A DNA stretch of 64,000 nt from DATDMG01 sp036518955 (GCA_036518955.1 DATDMG010000234.1:14227-78226); one strand, 5' to 3'; positions 21,186 to 29,714 are shown, counted from the stretch's first letter. A program made the numbers and translations. The notes: generated from the letters alone by a model not told the origin.

Positions 21186-22064
21186 TCAGGCCACCTGGAT
21201 CACCTGGCCCGGGCAGACCTGCCGCGCCGTCCCCCGGTAGGTGACGTCGGCGCAGGTGGCCCCGTTCGAGGGGTGCGTCCCGACATAGCTGAACGACGTC
21301 GCGAAGGTGTCACCGACGGCTGGGGTGTAGAGAACCTGGTTGACCCAGAACTCCGGCAGCGAGCCGCCGGTCCAACCGTAGAGGCCGAGGTAGACGGTGG
21401 TCGCGGTCGTCGTCGCGGTCGTGGTGGTGGTGACCGTCGTGGTGGCGGTGACCGTCGCGGTGCTGGTCGCCGTCCGGGTGACCGTGCCGGCCACCCCGAC
21501 GATGCCGGTGACGCCCGAGGGCCCGGCCGCGCCGGTCGCGGCGCCGCCCGAAGCCGCCCCGCTGCCGGCCGTCGGCCTCCCGCGCGTCGAGGCGGCGGCC
21601 CCACCTGCGGCACCCCCACCCCCGAGGCGGCCGAACGGGTTGGGGGTGGCCGTCGGCTCCGCGGTCGGCACCGAGGCGGGCTGCGGGGCGGAGGGCGAGG
21701 CGGACGCCGACCGGGGCACCCGCGGGGAGCGGACCGTGACGGGGCCCGCGTCGTCCGAGGACGACCGGGTCAGCAGGTAACCGCCCGCACCGGCCAGGAC
21801 GACGGCGAAGGCCGCGACCGCGGCCAGCGCCGCCCGCCCGCCCGGAAGCCCGCCCGCCGGGAGCCGGCCCCTGCCGACGCGGCCGGCCCCCGGGCCGCCC
21901 AGGCTGATCACCGGCCGGCCGGCCAGGCCCACGTCGCCCGGTGCCGAGGGCTCCCCGGGCCCGGCGGGTGCGCCGCCCCGGGCGTCGTCCGGGTGGGTGG
22001 AGCGGTCGCGTGGCGTCGGCGGCAGGGCCGAGCCGCGTCGGAACGGCCGGGAGAGAGTGGCCAT
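21186..22064 (-). CDS. PilP-position pilus assembly protein, hypothetical
   Basis: 292 aa of unknown exact function, last gene of pilM-N-O. It has a cytoplasmic Pro-rich N-terminus, one membrane segment at about 78-98 ([21 protein letters not shown]) and a long Ser/Pro/Gly/Ala linker. A stretch made almost only of Thr, Ala and Val (about 193-222) follows, and then a compact C-terminal domain of about 65 residues starting [10 protein letters not shown] with two cysteines (CADVTY, RQVCPGQ). It sits where pilP lies in proteobacterial clusters, but I see no direct sequence similarity to PilP. ATG at 22064 overlaps the pilO stop as ATGA. Confidence 0.7.
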   Translation of the reverse strand: MATLSRPFRRGSALPPTPRDRSTHPDDARGGAPAGPGEPSAPGDVGLAGRPVISLGGPGAGRVGRGRLPAGGLPGGRAALAAVAAFAVVLAGAGGYLLTRSSSDDAGPVTVRSPRVPRSASASPSAPQPASVPTAEPTATPNPFGRLGGGGAAGGAAASTRGRPTAGSGAASGGAATGAAGPSGVTGIVGVAGTVTRTATSTATVTATTTVTTTTTATTTATTVYLGLYGWTGGSLPEFWVNQVLYTPAVGDTFATSFSYVGTHPSNGATCADVTYRGTARQVCPGQVIQVA

Positions 22065-22840
22065 CACCGGCTCCCCGCCGCCGGCGCCGCCGAGCCGCTC
22101 GTGGCCCCCGGACCGCTGGAGCCCGACGAGCCCGGCAACGCGAACACGTCCCCGACGAGGCTGAGCTTCACCCCGCTCGAGGTCCCGTAGCCGCCGTCCT
22201 GGTCGATCTGCAGGTTCGTGATCAGAATGGCCCGGGCCATCTCGGTCTGCAGCCGTCGCACGAAGCCCACCACCTGGTAGTAGTCACCGCCCACCGCGAT
22301 CGACAGCGGGACGACGACGACGCCGGCCCGGGCCTTCGCGCCCGGCGCCGCGGAGCCTCCCGCCGATGCTGCCGTCGCCACCGACGCACCGGGCCCACCG
22401 GGCCCACCGGAACCGCCGGACCCACCCGAACCACCGGAACCGCCGGACCCGGTCGACCCGGCCGGACCCGCTGCGGAGGCGACACCGGAGGCCAGCGCGG
22501 TCGCGGCCTGCGGCATGATGCTCACCAGTTCGGTGCCCGCCTCGGTCGCCATGGTGTTGATCGAGCGGACGAGCGTCGGCAGGTCGGCGGTCGGGGTGAG
22601 CTGCTGGCGCACGGCGGCCAGCTCGGCCTGCGTCGTGGGCAGCTCGGCGTACTGCGCGCGCAGTTGCTGGATCTTCGCCCGGAGCAGTTCGTTCGACTGC
22701 TGCGCGGTCTGCTGCTGGGCGCGCAGGTCCGCGGCGTCCCCCCGGCGGGGGGCGATCAACCCGAACCAGGTCGCGAGCACCAGGACGGTGCAGGCCAGGG
22801 CGGCCCCGGCCGACCACTTCGCGCTTCGGCTGCCCAGCAC
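22064..22840 (-). CDS. pilO: Type IV pilus inner-membrane alignment protein PilO-like
   Basis: Predicted PilN partner in the inner-membrane alignment complex. The product is 258 aa: one N-terminal membrane helix (about 12-32, GAALACTVLVLATWFGLIAP), a coiled coil (DLRAQQQTAQQSNELLRAKIQQLRAQYAEL), then the ferredoxin-like part split by a Gly/Ser/Pro linker around residues 125-150. The segment SIAVGGDYYQVVGFVRRLQTEMARAILITNLQI is typical of PilO. The GTG start at 22840 lies one base after the pilN stop; an open frame upstream overlaps pilN and is ignored. Confidence 0.85.
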   Translation of the reverse strand: MLGSRSAKWSAGAALACTVLVLATWFGLIAPRRGDAADLRAQQQTAQQSNELLRAKIQQLRAQYAELPTTQAELAAVRQQLTPTADLPTLVRSINTMATEAGTELVSIMPQAATALASGVASAAGPAGSTGSGGSGGSGGSGGSGGPGGPGASVATAASAGGSAAPGAKARAGVVVVPLSIAVGGDYYQVVGFVRRLQTEMARAILITNLQIDQDGGYGTSSGVKLSLVGDVFALPGSSGSSGPGATSGSAAPAAGSR

Positions 22841-22841
22841 G

Positions 22842-23576
22842 TCAGCTCGCCTTCCGGTCGTAGCGGTGGGACAGCGCGGCGGGGACGACGACCGCCGAGC
22901 CACTGAAGGTGATCTCCGGGCCGGCGGAGGCCGCCGGGCTCGACGGACCGTCCCCCGACGCCGCCGGGCGGCTGCCCCCGCGGACGGCGGAGGTCAGCCC
23001 TGATCCGGCCAGGCCGTGCACCTGGTCGGTATCCTCGAGCCAGGCGGCGACGTCGGTGAACTTCAGCGCGGTCCCCTGCACCGTGACGGTGCCGAGCCCG
23101 GCGGGCGTCAGCGGCGCGTCGGACGACTTGCCGTCCATCGTGATCGTGACCTGGGTGAGCTCGGTGCCCGGTGGCGTGTTCACGGCGAGGTCGGCCAGGA
23201 ACCGGTACCAGGCGACGTCGTTGGCGAGGGCCGCCTCCCGGGCCGCCTTGACGTGGTCCAGCTCGGCCAGCGTCGTGGGCACGCCGGCGTACCGGGCCTG
23301 CTGTGCCTGCAGCCGTCCCCCCTCGGCCTGGATGATCGCCAGGTCGCTCCGGGCCCGGGCGACACCGGCCTGGGCCCACACCACCCCGAGCCCGCACAGC
23401 GCGGCCACGACGAGTGCCACCGCGGCCAGCCGCCGCTGCACGGCCCGGAACCTGCGCGCGTCGACGATCTCGGGCGGGAGCAGGTCGACCTGCGGCACCG
23501 GCGCCCAGGAGGCATCCCGGACGGGCGCCGGGGGCTCCGGGGCGGGAGCGTCGGGCACCATGGTCGAGGTGGTCAT
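22842..23576 (-). CDS. pilN: Type IV pilus assembly protein PilN-like
   Basis: Inner-membrane protein that binds PilM through a short N-terminal motif. The product is 244 aa. PQVDLLPPEIVDARRFRAVQRRL resembles the conserved INLLP-type PilM-binding motif. It is followed by a membrane helix (AAVALVVAALCGLGVVWAQAG), a coiled coil and a periplasmic-type domain with WYRFLADLAVNTPPGTELTQVTI. A Ser/Gly/Pro-rich insertion occurs near 190-220. ATG overlaps the pilM stop as ATGA. Confidence 0.88.
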   Translation of the reverse strand: MTTSTMVPDAPAPEPPAPVRDASWAPVPQVDLLPPEIVDARRFRAVQRRLAAVALVVAALCGLGVVWAQAGVARARSDLAIIQAEGGRLQAQQARYAGVPTTLAELDHVKAAREAALANDVAWYRFLADLAVNTPPGTELTQVTITMDGKSSDAPLTPAGLGTVTVQGTALKFTDVAAWLEDTDQVHGLAGSGLTSAVRGGSRPAASGDGPSSPAASAGPEITFSGSAVVVPAALSHRYDRKAS

Positions 23577-24622
23577 CGGATGCCTCCCATCGCCAGGCCG
23601 ACCGGGACGGCGGACAGCGGGCGGACGAAGTCCAGCTGCGCACGCCCCAGGCCGGTGTCCCCGATCCGCAGGTTGGCCATCGGGTCACCGGCGACCACCG
23701 GCAACCGGACCTCGGCCCCGAGACGGTCCAGCAGGCCCTCCAACCGGGACCCCCCACCGGTGACGAGGAGACGCTGCACCTTGATCGACGGGTTGGTCGC
23801 CGCGAAGTAGTCCAGCGAGTTGGACACCTCGTCGACGAAATCCTGCACGGTCGCGCCGACGGTCTGCTTCAGGACCTCGGACTCGCTCTCGGCGGCGTGG
23901 GTGAACTGCTGCTTCATCGCCTCGGCCTGCGGCATCGGCACCCCCAGCGCGGAAGCGACCGCATCGGTGACGTCCTGGCCACCCATCGGCAGGATCCGGA
24001 CGAACAGCGGGACACCCGCCTGGTGGACCACGATGTTGGTGATCCGGGCGCCGACGTCGATCAGGGCCTCGGTGTCGACGTCCACCCCCTGCTGGCGCCC
24101 CAACGACCGGAGCACCGCGAACGACGTCAGGTCGACGGACCGCACCGACAGACCGGCCTGCTCCGCGCACCGGACGTTGGCCAGCACCATCGCGCGGGAC
24201 GCCGCGACGAGCAGGCCGCTGAGCATCCGGGCGCCCTCGGGCCCGGTCGTCTCGGAGAGGGGGAAGAAGTCCAGGACGGAGTCGCTCACCTCCATCGGCA
24301 GGAACTCCGAGACGTGGAAGGCCAGGCTGTCGCGCAGCTCGGACACCTCCATCCAGGGCAACTCGACGCGCCGCACGATCACCCGCTGGTTGGCGACGCC
24401 GAGCACGACCTTGGTGTGCCTGAACCCGGTGGCCCGCCAGAGTTCCCGCAGGCAGGCGATCACCGGCTCGGGCTGCATCACCTCACCGTCGTGGACGACG
24501 TCCGGCGGGAGCACGACCTGCCCGAACCGCTCGAGGGTGATCCCGGCGCGACCGTAGGAGAGCTCGACCGCGCGCACCACCGAGGTGCCGACGTCGAGCC
24601 CGATGGCCGTGCGTGCCGCCAT
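23573..24622 (-). CDS. pilM: Type IV pilus assembly protein PilM (actin-like ATPase)
   Basis: Cytoplasmic FtsA/actin-fold protein that docks to the PilN tail and links to the pilus motor. The product is 349 aa. The phosphate loops IGLDVGTSVVRAVEL, LIDVGARITNIVVH and LLVTGGGSRLEGL, and the conserved PilM segment LRDSLAFHVSEFLPMEVSDSVLDF, are visible. It starts a unit of pilM-N-O-P-like, preceded by a FliA/WhiG-like promoter motif about 50 bases upstream. Confidence 0.95.
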   Translation of the reverse strand: MAARTAIGLDVGTSVVRAVELSYGRAGITLERFGQVVLPPDVVHDGEVMQPEPVIACLRELWRATGFRHTKVVLGVANQRVIVRRVELPWMEVSELRDSLAFHVSEFLPMEVSDSVLDFFPLSETTGPEGARMLSGLLVAASRAMVLANVRCAEQAGLSVRSVDLTSFAVLRSLGRQQGVDVDTEALIDVGARITNIVVHQAGVPLFVRILPMGGQDVTDAVASALGVPMPQAEAMKQQFTHAAESESEVLKQTVGATVQDFVDEVSNSLDYFAATNPSIKVQRLLVTGGGSRLEGLLDRLGAEVRLPVVAGDPMANLRIGDTGLGRAQLDFVRPLSAVPVGLAMGGIR

Positions 24623-24672
24623 GAACCGCTCCCTCCACCTCGCGGTCCCAGCTGCGGGGCCGTCGGTGTGGG

Positions 24673-24700
24673 AATCGGGCGAGCGGCGTCGGCACTTGAG
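24673..24700 (-). promoter_or_regulatory. FliA/WhiG-like promoter motif upstream of pilM
   Basis: The minus strand reads CTCA(AG) at 24700-24697, then 16-17 bases, then (G)CCCGATT ending at 24673. The pattern resembles the CTCA-N15-17-GCCGAT type of FliA/WhiG-class promoters. It lies about 50 bases before the pilM ATG. It is the weakest match of the three pil copies. Confidence 0.45.
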
Positions 24701-24811
24701 CCGTTCGGCGGTGCCCGAGGTCAGGCGATCGGGGGAGCGCCCGAGCCGCGTGCCGGCGGGACGTGTCCGGTGAACCAGCGCGCAGGCCGCATCCGGTTCG
24801 TCGTCACGGTC

Positions 24812-25627
24812 CTAGGCGAGCCCGCTGGTGCGCAGGTACCAGTGGGCGACCGGTGCACCCGCGAGGACGCCGAGCCAGGCGCCGGCGATCAGGTACGGCC
24901 CGTACGGGATCGCCGTCCGCAGCCCGCTGCGCCGGGTGGCGAGCACGACGGCGCCGCCCACCCCGCCCACGGCGAACCCGAGGAACGCCCCCACCGCGAG
25001 CGCGGACCAGCCGAGCCAGCCCAGGTACATCCCCAGCACGCCGGCGAGCCGGACGTCCCCGTAACCCATCCCGGCCGGGTGGACCAGGTGCAGGAGCCGG
25101 TAGAGCCCCCACAGCACGGCCCCGCCGGCGAGGGCCCGGACCGCCGCCGTTCGGTCGTGTGCGGCCCAGCTCGCCGCACCGAGGAGCACCGCGGAGACCG
25201 GGTAGGCCGGCGCGACGATCGTGAACGGCAGCCGGAAGGTGTCCTGGTCGATGACGGCGAGCGCGATCGACACCGCGGCCAGGTACAGGAAGGCCGGTAG
25301 CGCCCACGCCGTCCCGGGCCGGTGCAGGGCCCAGCCGGTCACCCCCGCGAAGGCCAGCGCGGTGACCGCCTCGACGGCCGGGTAGCGCACGGCGATCCGG
25401 GCGCCGCAGCACCGTGCGCGCCCGCGCAGCATCAACCAGCCGAGGAGGGGGACGTTGTCCCGCGCGGCGATCGGCGAGCCGCACGCCGGGCACCGGCTCC
25501 GGGGCCGGACGACCGACTCCCCGGCCGGCACGCGTGCGATGACGACGTTCAGGAACGACCCCACCGCCAGCCCGACCGGAACGGCGAACGGCACCAGGAG
25601 GCCGGACGCCGGCACCAGATCAACCAT
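24812..25627 (-). CDS. pilD: Prepilin peptidase / N-methyltransferase (A24 family)
   Basis: Membrane aspartyl protease that trims the short leader of prepilins and methylates the new N-terminus. The product is 271 aa with about eight hydrophobic segments. The methyltransferase-domain cysteines are CPACG and CCGA. The catalytic aspartates are expected in AVIDQDTFRLP and in GMGYGDVRLAGVLG (GxGD-like). Its substrates are encoded just upstream (pilA, pilV, pilW, pilX). It lies 51 bases after pilX and 189 bases before pilM. Confidence 0.95.
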   Translation of the reverse strand: MVDLVPASGLLVPFAVPVGLAVGSFLNVVIARVPAGESVVRPRSRCPACGSPIAARDNVPLLGWLMLRGRARCCGARIAVRYPAVEAVTALAFAGVTGWALHRPGTAWALPAFLYLAAVSIALAVIDQDTFRLPFTIVAPAYPVSAVLLGAASWAAHDRTAAVRALAGGAVLWGLYRLLHLVHPAGMGYGDVRLAGVLGMYLGWLGWSALAVGAFLGFAVGGVGGAVVLATRRSGLRTAIPYGPYLIAGAWLGVLAGAPVAHWYLRTSGLA

Positions 25628-25678
25628 GACGCCGAGAGGCTACCGCACCGGCAGGACACGCCACCCTCGGTGAGACCG

Positions 25679-27160
25679 TCACTGGCCGGTCGTCTCTCGC
25701 GTGTTCCTCGTGGCGGCGTCGATCAGGTCCGCCGGCGCGTTCCACTTCTGGCTGGTCGAGCCGTCGCACACCTCCGGCACGATGGTCGACCACTGCGGCA
25801 GGCCGGCGTCGGGCGGGCCGAGGTCCATGCAGCGACCGAGGTAGTCGATCACGTTGTAGCTGGTGGCGTACACCCCGGTGTCGCCGGACAGCGTCCACCT
25901 CTGGTCGGCCTGCCCGGTGACGCAGGGCTGCAGCACGATGTAGGCCCCGGTGGTGACCGGCGAGGTCACGCAGTAGGTCGAATTGGAGATCAGGTGACCG
26001 GTGCCGGCGTCGTAGCTGAGCTGCTGGTTCCACTTCGGGGGCGCCGTGGGGTCCTGCTTGCAGGGCCAGTCGATCAGGTACGTGGCGGTGACGTGCTGGC
26101 CGGTGACGTCGAAACAGCGACCGAACTCCCGGTAGTTGACGAACTGGTTCTGGTTCGGCCCGGCGTCGCCCGCTCCCACCTCCGCCGCCGGTTCCCAGGT
26201 GTACTGCCGGTCGTAGCTGGTGTTGCAGGCCGAGGCGTTCGCGACCAGATGGGAGCCGGAGGTGTTGTCGGTCTGGATCATCATGCAGACGCCGCCGTTC
26301 CAGGGCCACCGGAAGTGCGCGGTGCCGTCGAAGCCCCACTTCTGACTGTCACTGTCGTCGCACGACCGCATCACCAGGGTCGGCTTGGCGGGGTCGTAGG
26401 TGACGCACATCCCGGCCGGCGTCGCCGTGGTCTGCGTCGCGGTGAGCACGATCGAGAAGTTGGTCTGGTAGGCGAACACCTGGGCGGCGGACGTGGAGTC
26501 GCAGGTCGTCACGTTGAGCGGGGCGTCCGCGACCGGCGTCGAGCTCATGGCGTCGAAGCACAGTGCCAGGTTGCCGCCGGTCCCGCCGTACATGTTCTTG
26601 ATCAGGCCGCCCGCGAGATGGGCGTTGGTCACCCTGATCGTGTAGACGGCCTCGAGGCTGCGGTTGCCGCTGGCGGGCGACGTCCCGGCCGCGCTGTCGC
26701 CGCTGCCCTTCGCCTCCATCAGAGCGTACCGGGGCACCTGTTGGGGACCGTAGCCGGAGACGCACGGCAGCGCGTTCGCCGTCCGCCAGGCGGCCGCGGT
26801 GTTGGCCGGGTCGGCGATGTAGTACCGGATGATGACGCTGTAGCCGACGTTGCCGGCCTCGCCGCCGACCGTACCGGTGATCGTGCCGCAGGGCAGCTTC
26901 GAACGGTCCCCGCGCAGCACACCGAGAGCGTCCGCCGTGGTGGCCGCCTTGATCTGGCTCTGTGCCACGTTGATCCCCGCCTCGGCGGCGTGCAGGGTGC
27001 GGGCCAGCTTGCGCTCCCGGATCGTCGGGGCGGCCTGGGAGATCACCATTCCCAGCAGCAGCAGGCTGATCGCGGCCGCGATCATGATCAACAACAGGAC
27101 CATCAGCAGCGCGGCGCCGTCCTCGTTGCGGCGGGCCGCGCGCAGGCGTCGCATCGTCAC
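25679..27160 (-). CDS. pilX: PilX-like minor prepilin with tandem ricin-type lectin repeats
   Basis: 493 aa. The N-terminus (RNEDGAALLMVLLLIMIAAAISLLLLG) is a PilX-type leader and membrane helix, followed by the long helix SQAAPTIRERKLARTLHAAEAGINVAQSQI. From about residue 195 to 485 there are six repeats, each with a Cys pair and an aromatic QxW-like end: ALCFDAM, GMCVTYD...SQKWGF, GVCMMIQ...RQYTW, GRCFDVT...PKWNQQ, TYCVTSP...DQRWTL, GRCMDLG...SQKWNA. That fits two beta-trefoils of the ricin B type. GTG at 27160 follows GGGAGG; ATG at 27154 is possible. A carbohydrate-binding pilus subunit is inferred. Confidence 0.82.
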   Translation of the reverse strand: MTMRRLRAARRNEDGAALLMVLLLIMIAAAISLLLLGMVISQAAPTIRERKLARTLHAAEAGINVAQSQIKAATTADALGVLRGDRSKLPCGTITGTVGGEAGNVGYSVIIRYYIADPANTAAAWRTANALPCVSGYGPQQVPRYALMEAKGSGDSAAGTSPASGNRSLEAVYTIRVTNAHLAGGLIKNMYGGTGGNLALCFDAMSSTPVADAPLNVTTCDSTSAAQVFAYQTNFSIVLTATQTTATPAGMCVTYDPAKPTLVMRSCDDSDSQKWGFDGTAHFRWPWNGGVCMMIQTDNTSGSHLVANASACNTSYDRQYTWEPAAEVGAGDAGPNQNQFVNYREFGRCFDVTGQHVTATYLIDWPCKQDPTAPPKWNQQLSYDAGTGHLISNSTYCVTSPVTTGAYIVLQPCVTGQADQRWTLSGDTGVYATSYNVIDYLGRCMDLGPPDAGLPQWSTIVPEVCDGSTSQKWNAPADLIDAATRNTRETTGQ

Positions 27161-27161
27161 G

Positions 27162-27797
27162 TCAGGGCCTCCCTGCCTGCTGGCAGACCTGGGTGTCGCT
27201 GATCCCGTCACCGTCGACGTCCGGGTTGGTGGTGGTGGTGGTGTCCGTGTTCCGGGCCACCACCAGCCCGCTGACCTGGGCGCTACCGGCCGAGCCGTTC
27301 GTCACGGCGAGGAAGAACGCCACCCGCTGGCGGCCGTAGGTGCTGTCCGCCGGCGACATCGTGAACGGCTGCTGGGTGCTCGCACCGTCCGTCACGCCGG
27401 TGGCGACGGTCTCCCAGTCGGAGACCGTCGGGCTCGCCACGTCGTCCCACGTCCGCCGTTGCAGCAGGTGCGTGCCGCCCGCCATCCGCCACTGCGTGCA
27501 CAGCGGGGTCGAGGTCCCCGTCGCCGTGGTGCGGAACTCCAGGTACCACGTGGTGCCGACCAGGACCGGCCGGTTCACCTCGGACGCGACCCGCGCCGTC
27601 CGCTCGAATCGGTCGTAGGCGCGTCGCGCCTGGTCGGCGGAGTTGCTGACGTTCTGCACCCGACTGGTGTCCTTCGTCATCTGGATCACGCCGCCCATGA
27701 ACACCGCGATGAGGACCGCCATCAGGCTCATCGCCACGATCATCTCGATCAGGGTGAACCCGCCGTCCCCACCGGCCGCCGACCTCTGGTGCGCCAT
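27162..27797 (-). CDS. pilW: PilW-like minor prepilin
   Basis: 211 aa. A class III signal GDGG|FTLIEMIVAMSLMAVLIAVFMGGVI with Glu at mature position 5 marks a type IV prepilin; the long N-terminal helix continues through SADQARRAYDRFERTAR. The C-terminal part (GTTWYLEFRTTATGTSTPLCTQWRM) is beta-rich and ends in a Thr/Asp-rich tail, DTTTTTNPDVDGDGISD, that resembles calcium-binding DxDxDG loops. It starts one base after the pilV stop and is followed closely by pilX. Confidence 0.85.
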   Translation of the reverse strand: MAHQRSAAGGDGGFTLIEMIVAMSLMAVLIAVFMGGVIQMTKDTSRVQNVSNSADQARRAYDRFERTARVASEVNRPVLVGTTWYLEFRTTATGTSTPLCTQWRMAGGTHLLQRRTWDDVASPTVSDWETVATGVTDGASTQQPFTMSPADSTYGRQRVAFFLAVTNGSAGSAQVSGLVVARNTDTTTTTNPDVDGDGISDTQVCQQAGRP

Positions 27798-27798
27798 C

Positions 27799-28986
27799 TC
27801 AGGTCACCGTCAGCGAGATCGTTCCGGTCGCGGTGTCCCCGAACGTCGTCGTCACCGTGTAGGTCACCGTGTCGGAACCGCGGACGTTGTTCTTGCTCTT
27901 GTAGGTCACCGTCGACCCACTGAGCGTCACGGTGGCTGACGAGGTGCCGGCGACGGCGTAGCTCACGGTCCCGGTCCCGCCGCTGACGTACGGTGCCAGG
28001 TCCAACGGGATCGACGTCCCGTGGACCACCGTCACCGCGAAGGACCCTGCGGTCAGGACCGCGTTGACGTGCACCGTGAACGTGCCGGACGCGGACTGAC
28101 CGTAGGGATCCGTGATCGTGAACGGGACCGTGAGGTCCGAACCGGAGACGTAGCCGCTCGCCGGCGTCACCGTCACCGTGGTGGTGTTCGGCAGCACCGA
28201 CGCGGTGGCGCCCTGGGTGACGGTCCCGGTCGTCACGCTCAACGGGGTGGACCCGCTGGCGACCGCCGTCGACAGGTCGACGGTGACGGACGCGTTCGCG
28301 GTCGTCGCCACGGTGGGGATCGACCGGAGCACCGGCGGGGCCGGCCAGGTGGCGTTGGTGGCGTTGACATTGAACGCTGGATCGACGCCGGGATCCACCA
28401 GGCTTGCCAGAGCGTACGTGCACGCGCTGCCCGAGCACGAGGTCCCCGGCCCCTCCGACCACGTCACGAGCACGACGACCCGGTACTCCAGGACCGACGA
28501 GGCAGCCTTCGCGGTCGCCCTGACGCAGGCCCCGCCGGCCGCCGGCCGCCAGCAGGTTCCGATCAGGTTCGTCGAGGTGAAGGTGACGCCGCTGACCGTC
28601 CGGGTCGAGGCGAGCGGGACGCCGGGAGCGGAGGAACCGGTCGCGGTGGTGTCCCACGCCTCGTCGGTCTGGCTCAGGTCGGCGCCTCCCGCCGCCGCCC
28701 ACTGGGCGTCGACCGCCGCGTGGGTGCGGCCCGCGAGCAGCGGCGTCCTGCCGCTGGTGTCGGGGACGGCGGAGACCGTGCGCACCAGTTCCATCGTCTC
28801 CCCGGCGAAGGCGACGGCGACCTGCCGTCGGTCCAGGCCGGCGACGTCCTTCACCCCCCGCACGAACAGCCCGAGGACGGCGACCGCGACCATGGCGAGA
28901 AGGACGAGCGCAACGATCACCTCGACCAGGGTGAAGCCGGCGTCCGCCCTGTCGGGCCGTGTCCCCGACCGGGAACGGGCACGCAT
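27799..28986 (-). CDS. pilV: PilV-like minor prepilin with two C-terminal Ig/cadherin-like domains
   Basis: 395 aa. The leader MRARSRSGTRPDRADAG|F and the helix FTLVEVIVALVLLAMVAVAVLGL with Glu5 mark a prepilin. Residues about 60-210 form the pilin-like globular part with four cysteines. From about 220 to the end are two beta-sandwich-like repeats, each ending in a similar strand (SGTFTVHVNA and TGTISLTVT), with SYAVAGTSSATVTLSGSTVTYKS typical of Ig- or cadherin-like bacterial surface modules. ATG at 28986 has GGAGG upstream and is preferred over an open upstream extension. Confidence 0.82.
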   Translation of the reverse strand: MRARSRSGTRPDRADAGFTLVEVIVALVLLAMVAVAVLGLFVRGVKDVAGLDRRQVAVAFAGETMELVRTVSAVPDTSGRTPLLAGRTHAAVDAQWAAAGGADLSQTDEAWDTTATGSSAPGVPLASTRTVSGVTFTSTNLIGTCWRPAAGGACVRATAKAASSVLEYRVVVLVTWSEGPGTSCSGSACTYALASLVDPGVDPAFNVNATNATWPAPPVLRSIPTVATTANASVTVDLSTAVASGSTPLSVTTGTVTQGATASVLPNTTTVTVTPASGYVSGSDLTVPFTITDPYGQSASGTFTVHVNAVLTAGSFAVTVVHGTSIPLDLAPYVSGGTGTVSYAVAGTSSATVTLSGSTVTYKSKNNVRGSDTVTYTVTTTFGDTATGTISLTVT

Positions 28987-29020
28987 CCCTCCACCCTCCT
29001 CAACCGGGCCGCGCTGGAGC

Positions 29021-29061
29021 GTGACGGTGGACCCCGAGCACAGACCGGGGTCCGCCGTCAC
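29021..29061 (-). terminator. Long hairpin directly after pilA
   Basis: A 16-pair stem (29021-29036 with 29046-29061, one weak pair at 29028/29054) around a nine-base loop, starting six bases past the pilA stop. There is no T-run. It probably acts as a partial terminator or 3' stabiliser so that major pilin mRNA exceeds pilV mRNA. Confidence 0.6.
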
Positions 29062-29067
29062 GGGGGA

Positions 29068-29526
29068 TCAGGAGATCTGGGTGAAGCTGGAGAGGCCGTT
29101 GCAGGCTCCGGTCGGCACGGTCGTCGTGGAGCCGTTGGGCTGAAGGCCGCCGAGCAGGGAGTCGTACCAGAAGAAGCCGCTGGCGTTGGAGCCACCCGCG
29201 TTGGACCCGCGAAGGCAGTAGCCGGTGCCGAGGGCGTTCACCGCGGCTTCGATCTTGTTGGTGCCGGAGAACTTCACGCTGGCTCCGGTGAAGTCCGTCT
29301 TGGTCGTGCTGTAGGCGCTGTGGTCGACGAACCAGGTCTCCTCGAAGTCCGCCGCCGCCTTGAGGTCGGACTTGATCGAGGTGTCGACCGCCTTCTGCCG
29401 CTGATTCAGGAAGACCGGGATCGCGATGGCCGCCAGGATACCGATAATGATCATCACGACGAGGAGCTCGATCAGGGTGAAGCCCTGGTCCCTCTCGTCC
29501 ACCGACGTCCGGATGCGAGCGAGCAT
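29068..29526 (-). CDS. pilA: Major type IV pilin (prepilin)
   Basis: 152 aa. The class III signal peptide MLARIRTSVDERDQG is cut before FTLIELLVVMIIIGILAAIAIPVFLNQRQKA, with Glu5. A small globular domain follows, with a C-terminal Cys pair (YCLRGS, GACNGLSS) that could form the D-loop. ATG at 29526 has AAGGAGC upstream. It stands alone between a FliA/WhiG-like promoter and a strong hairpin, as expected for a highly made pilin. Confidence 0.93.
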   Translation of the reverse strand: MLARIRTSVDERDQGFTLIELLVVMIIIGILAAIAIPVFLNQRQKAVDTSIKSDLKAAADFEETWFVDHSAYSTTKTDFTGASVKFSGTNKIEAAVNALGTGYCLRGSNAGGSNASGFFWYDSLLGGLQPNGSTTTVPTGACNGLSSFTQIS

Positions 29527-29714
29527 GACGCTCCTTGAGGAAGAGCCTGTGCCGCCGTCCGAAGGGATCACGCGGCCGATGACACTCTCTGCATCGGCAC
29601 ACCCACCTGCGGCTTGAGCAGGAGCACTCGTTCGGAGCAGCCCGTCATTGCGGCGCGTGAGCGCGCCGGTACGGCCCGCCGCGACAGGGTGCGACGGGAG
29701 CGCGGAGCCGGGCG
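29527..29714. promoter_or_regulatory. pilA leader and promoter region
   Basis: 188 bases between pilC and pilA. It contains the promoter motif listed at 29591-29618 and the pilA Shine-Dalgarno (minus-strand AAGGAG at about 29531-29536). I see no gene or riboswitch-like structure that I can name. Confidence 0.5.
29591..29618 (-). promoter_or_regulatory. FliA/WhiG-like promoter motif upstream of pilA
   Basis: The minus strand reads CTCA(AG) at 29618-29615, 16 bases, then GCCGATGC at 29598-29591. This is close to the FliA/WhiG-class -35/-10 pattern (CTCA/TAAA, about 15-17 bases, GCCGATAA). It lies about 65 bases before the pilA ATG and is the best of the three copies in the pil cluster. Confidence 0.6.

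Noticed and set aside
29527..29714. c-di-GMP riboswitch before pilA
   Set aside because: The leader contains a few short matches to such motifs, but no paired helices or conserved core could be assembled; the sigma-factor motif explains the sequence better.
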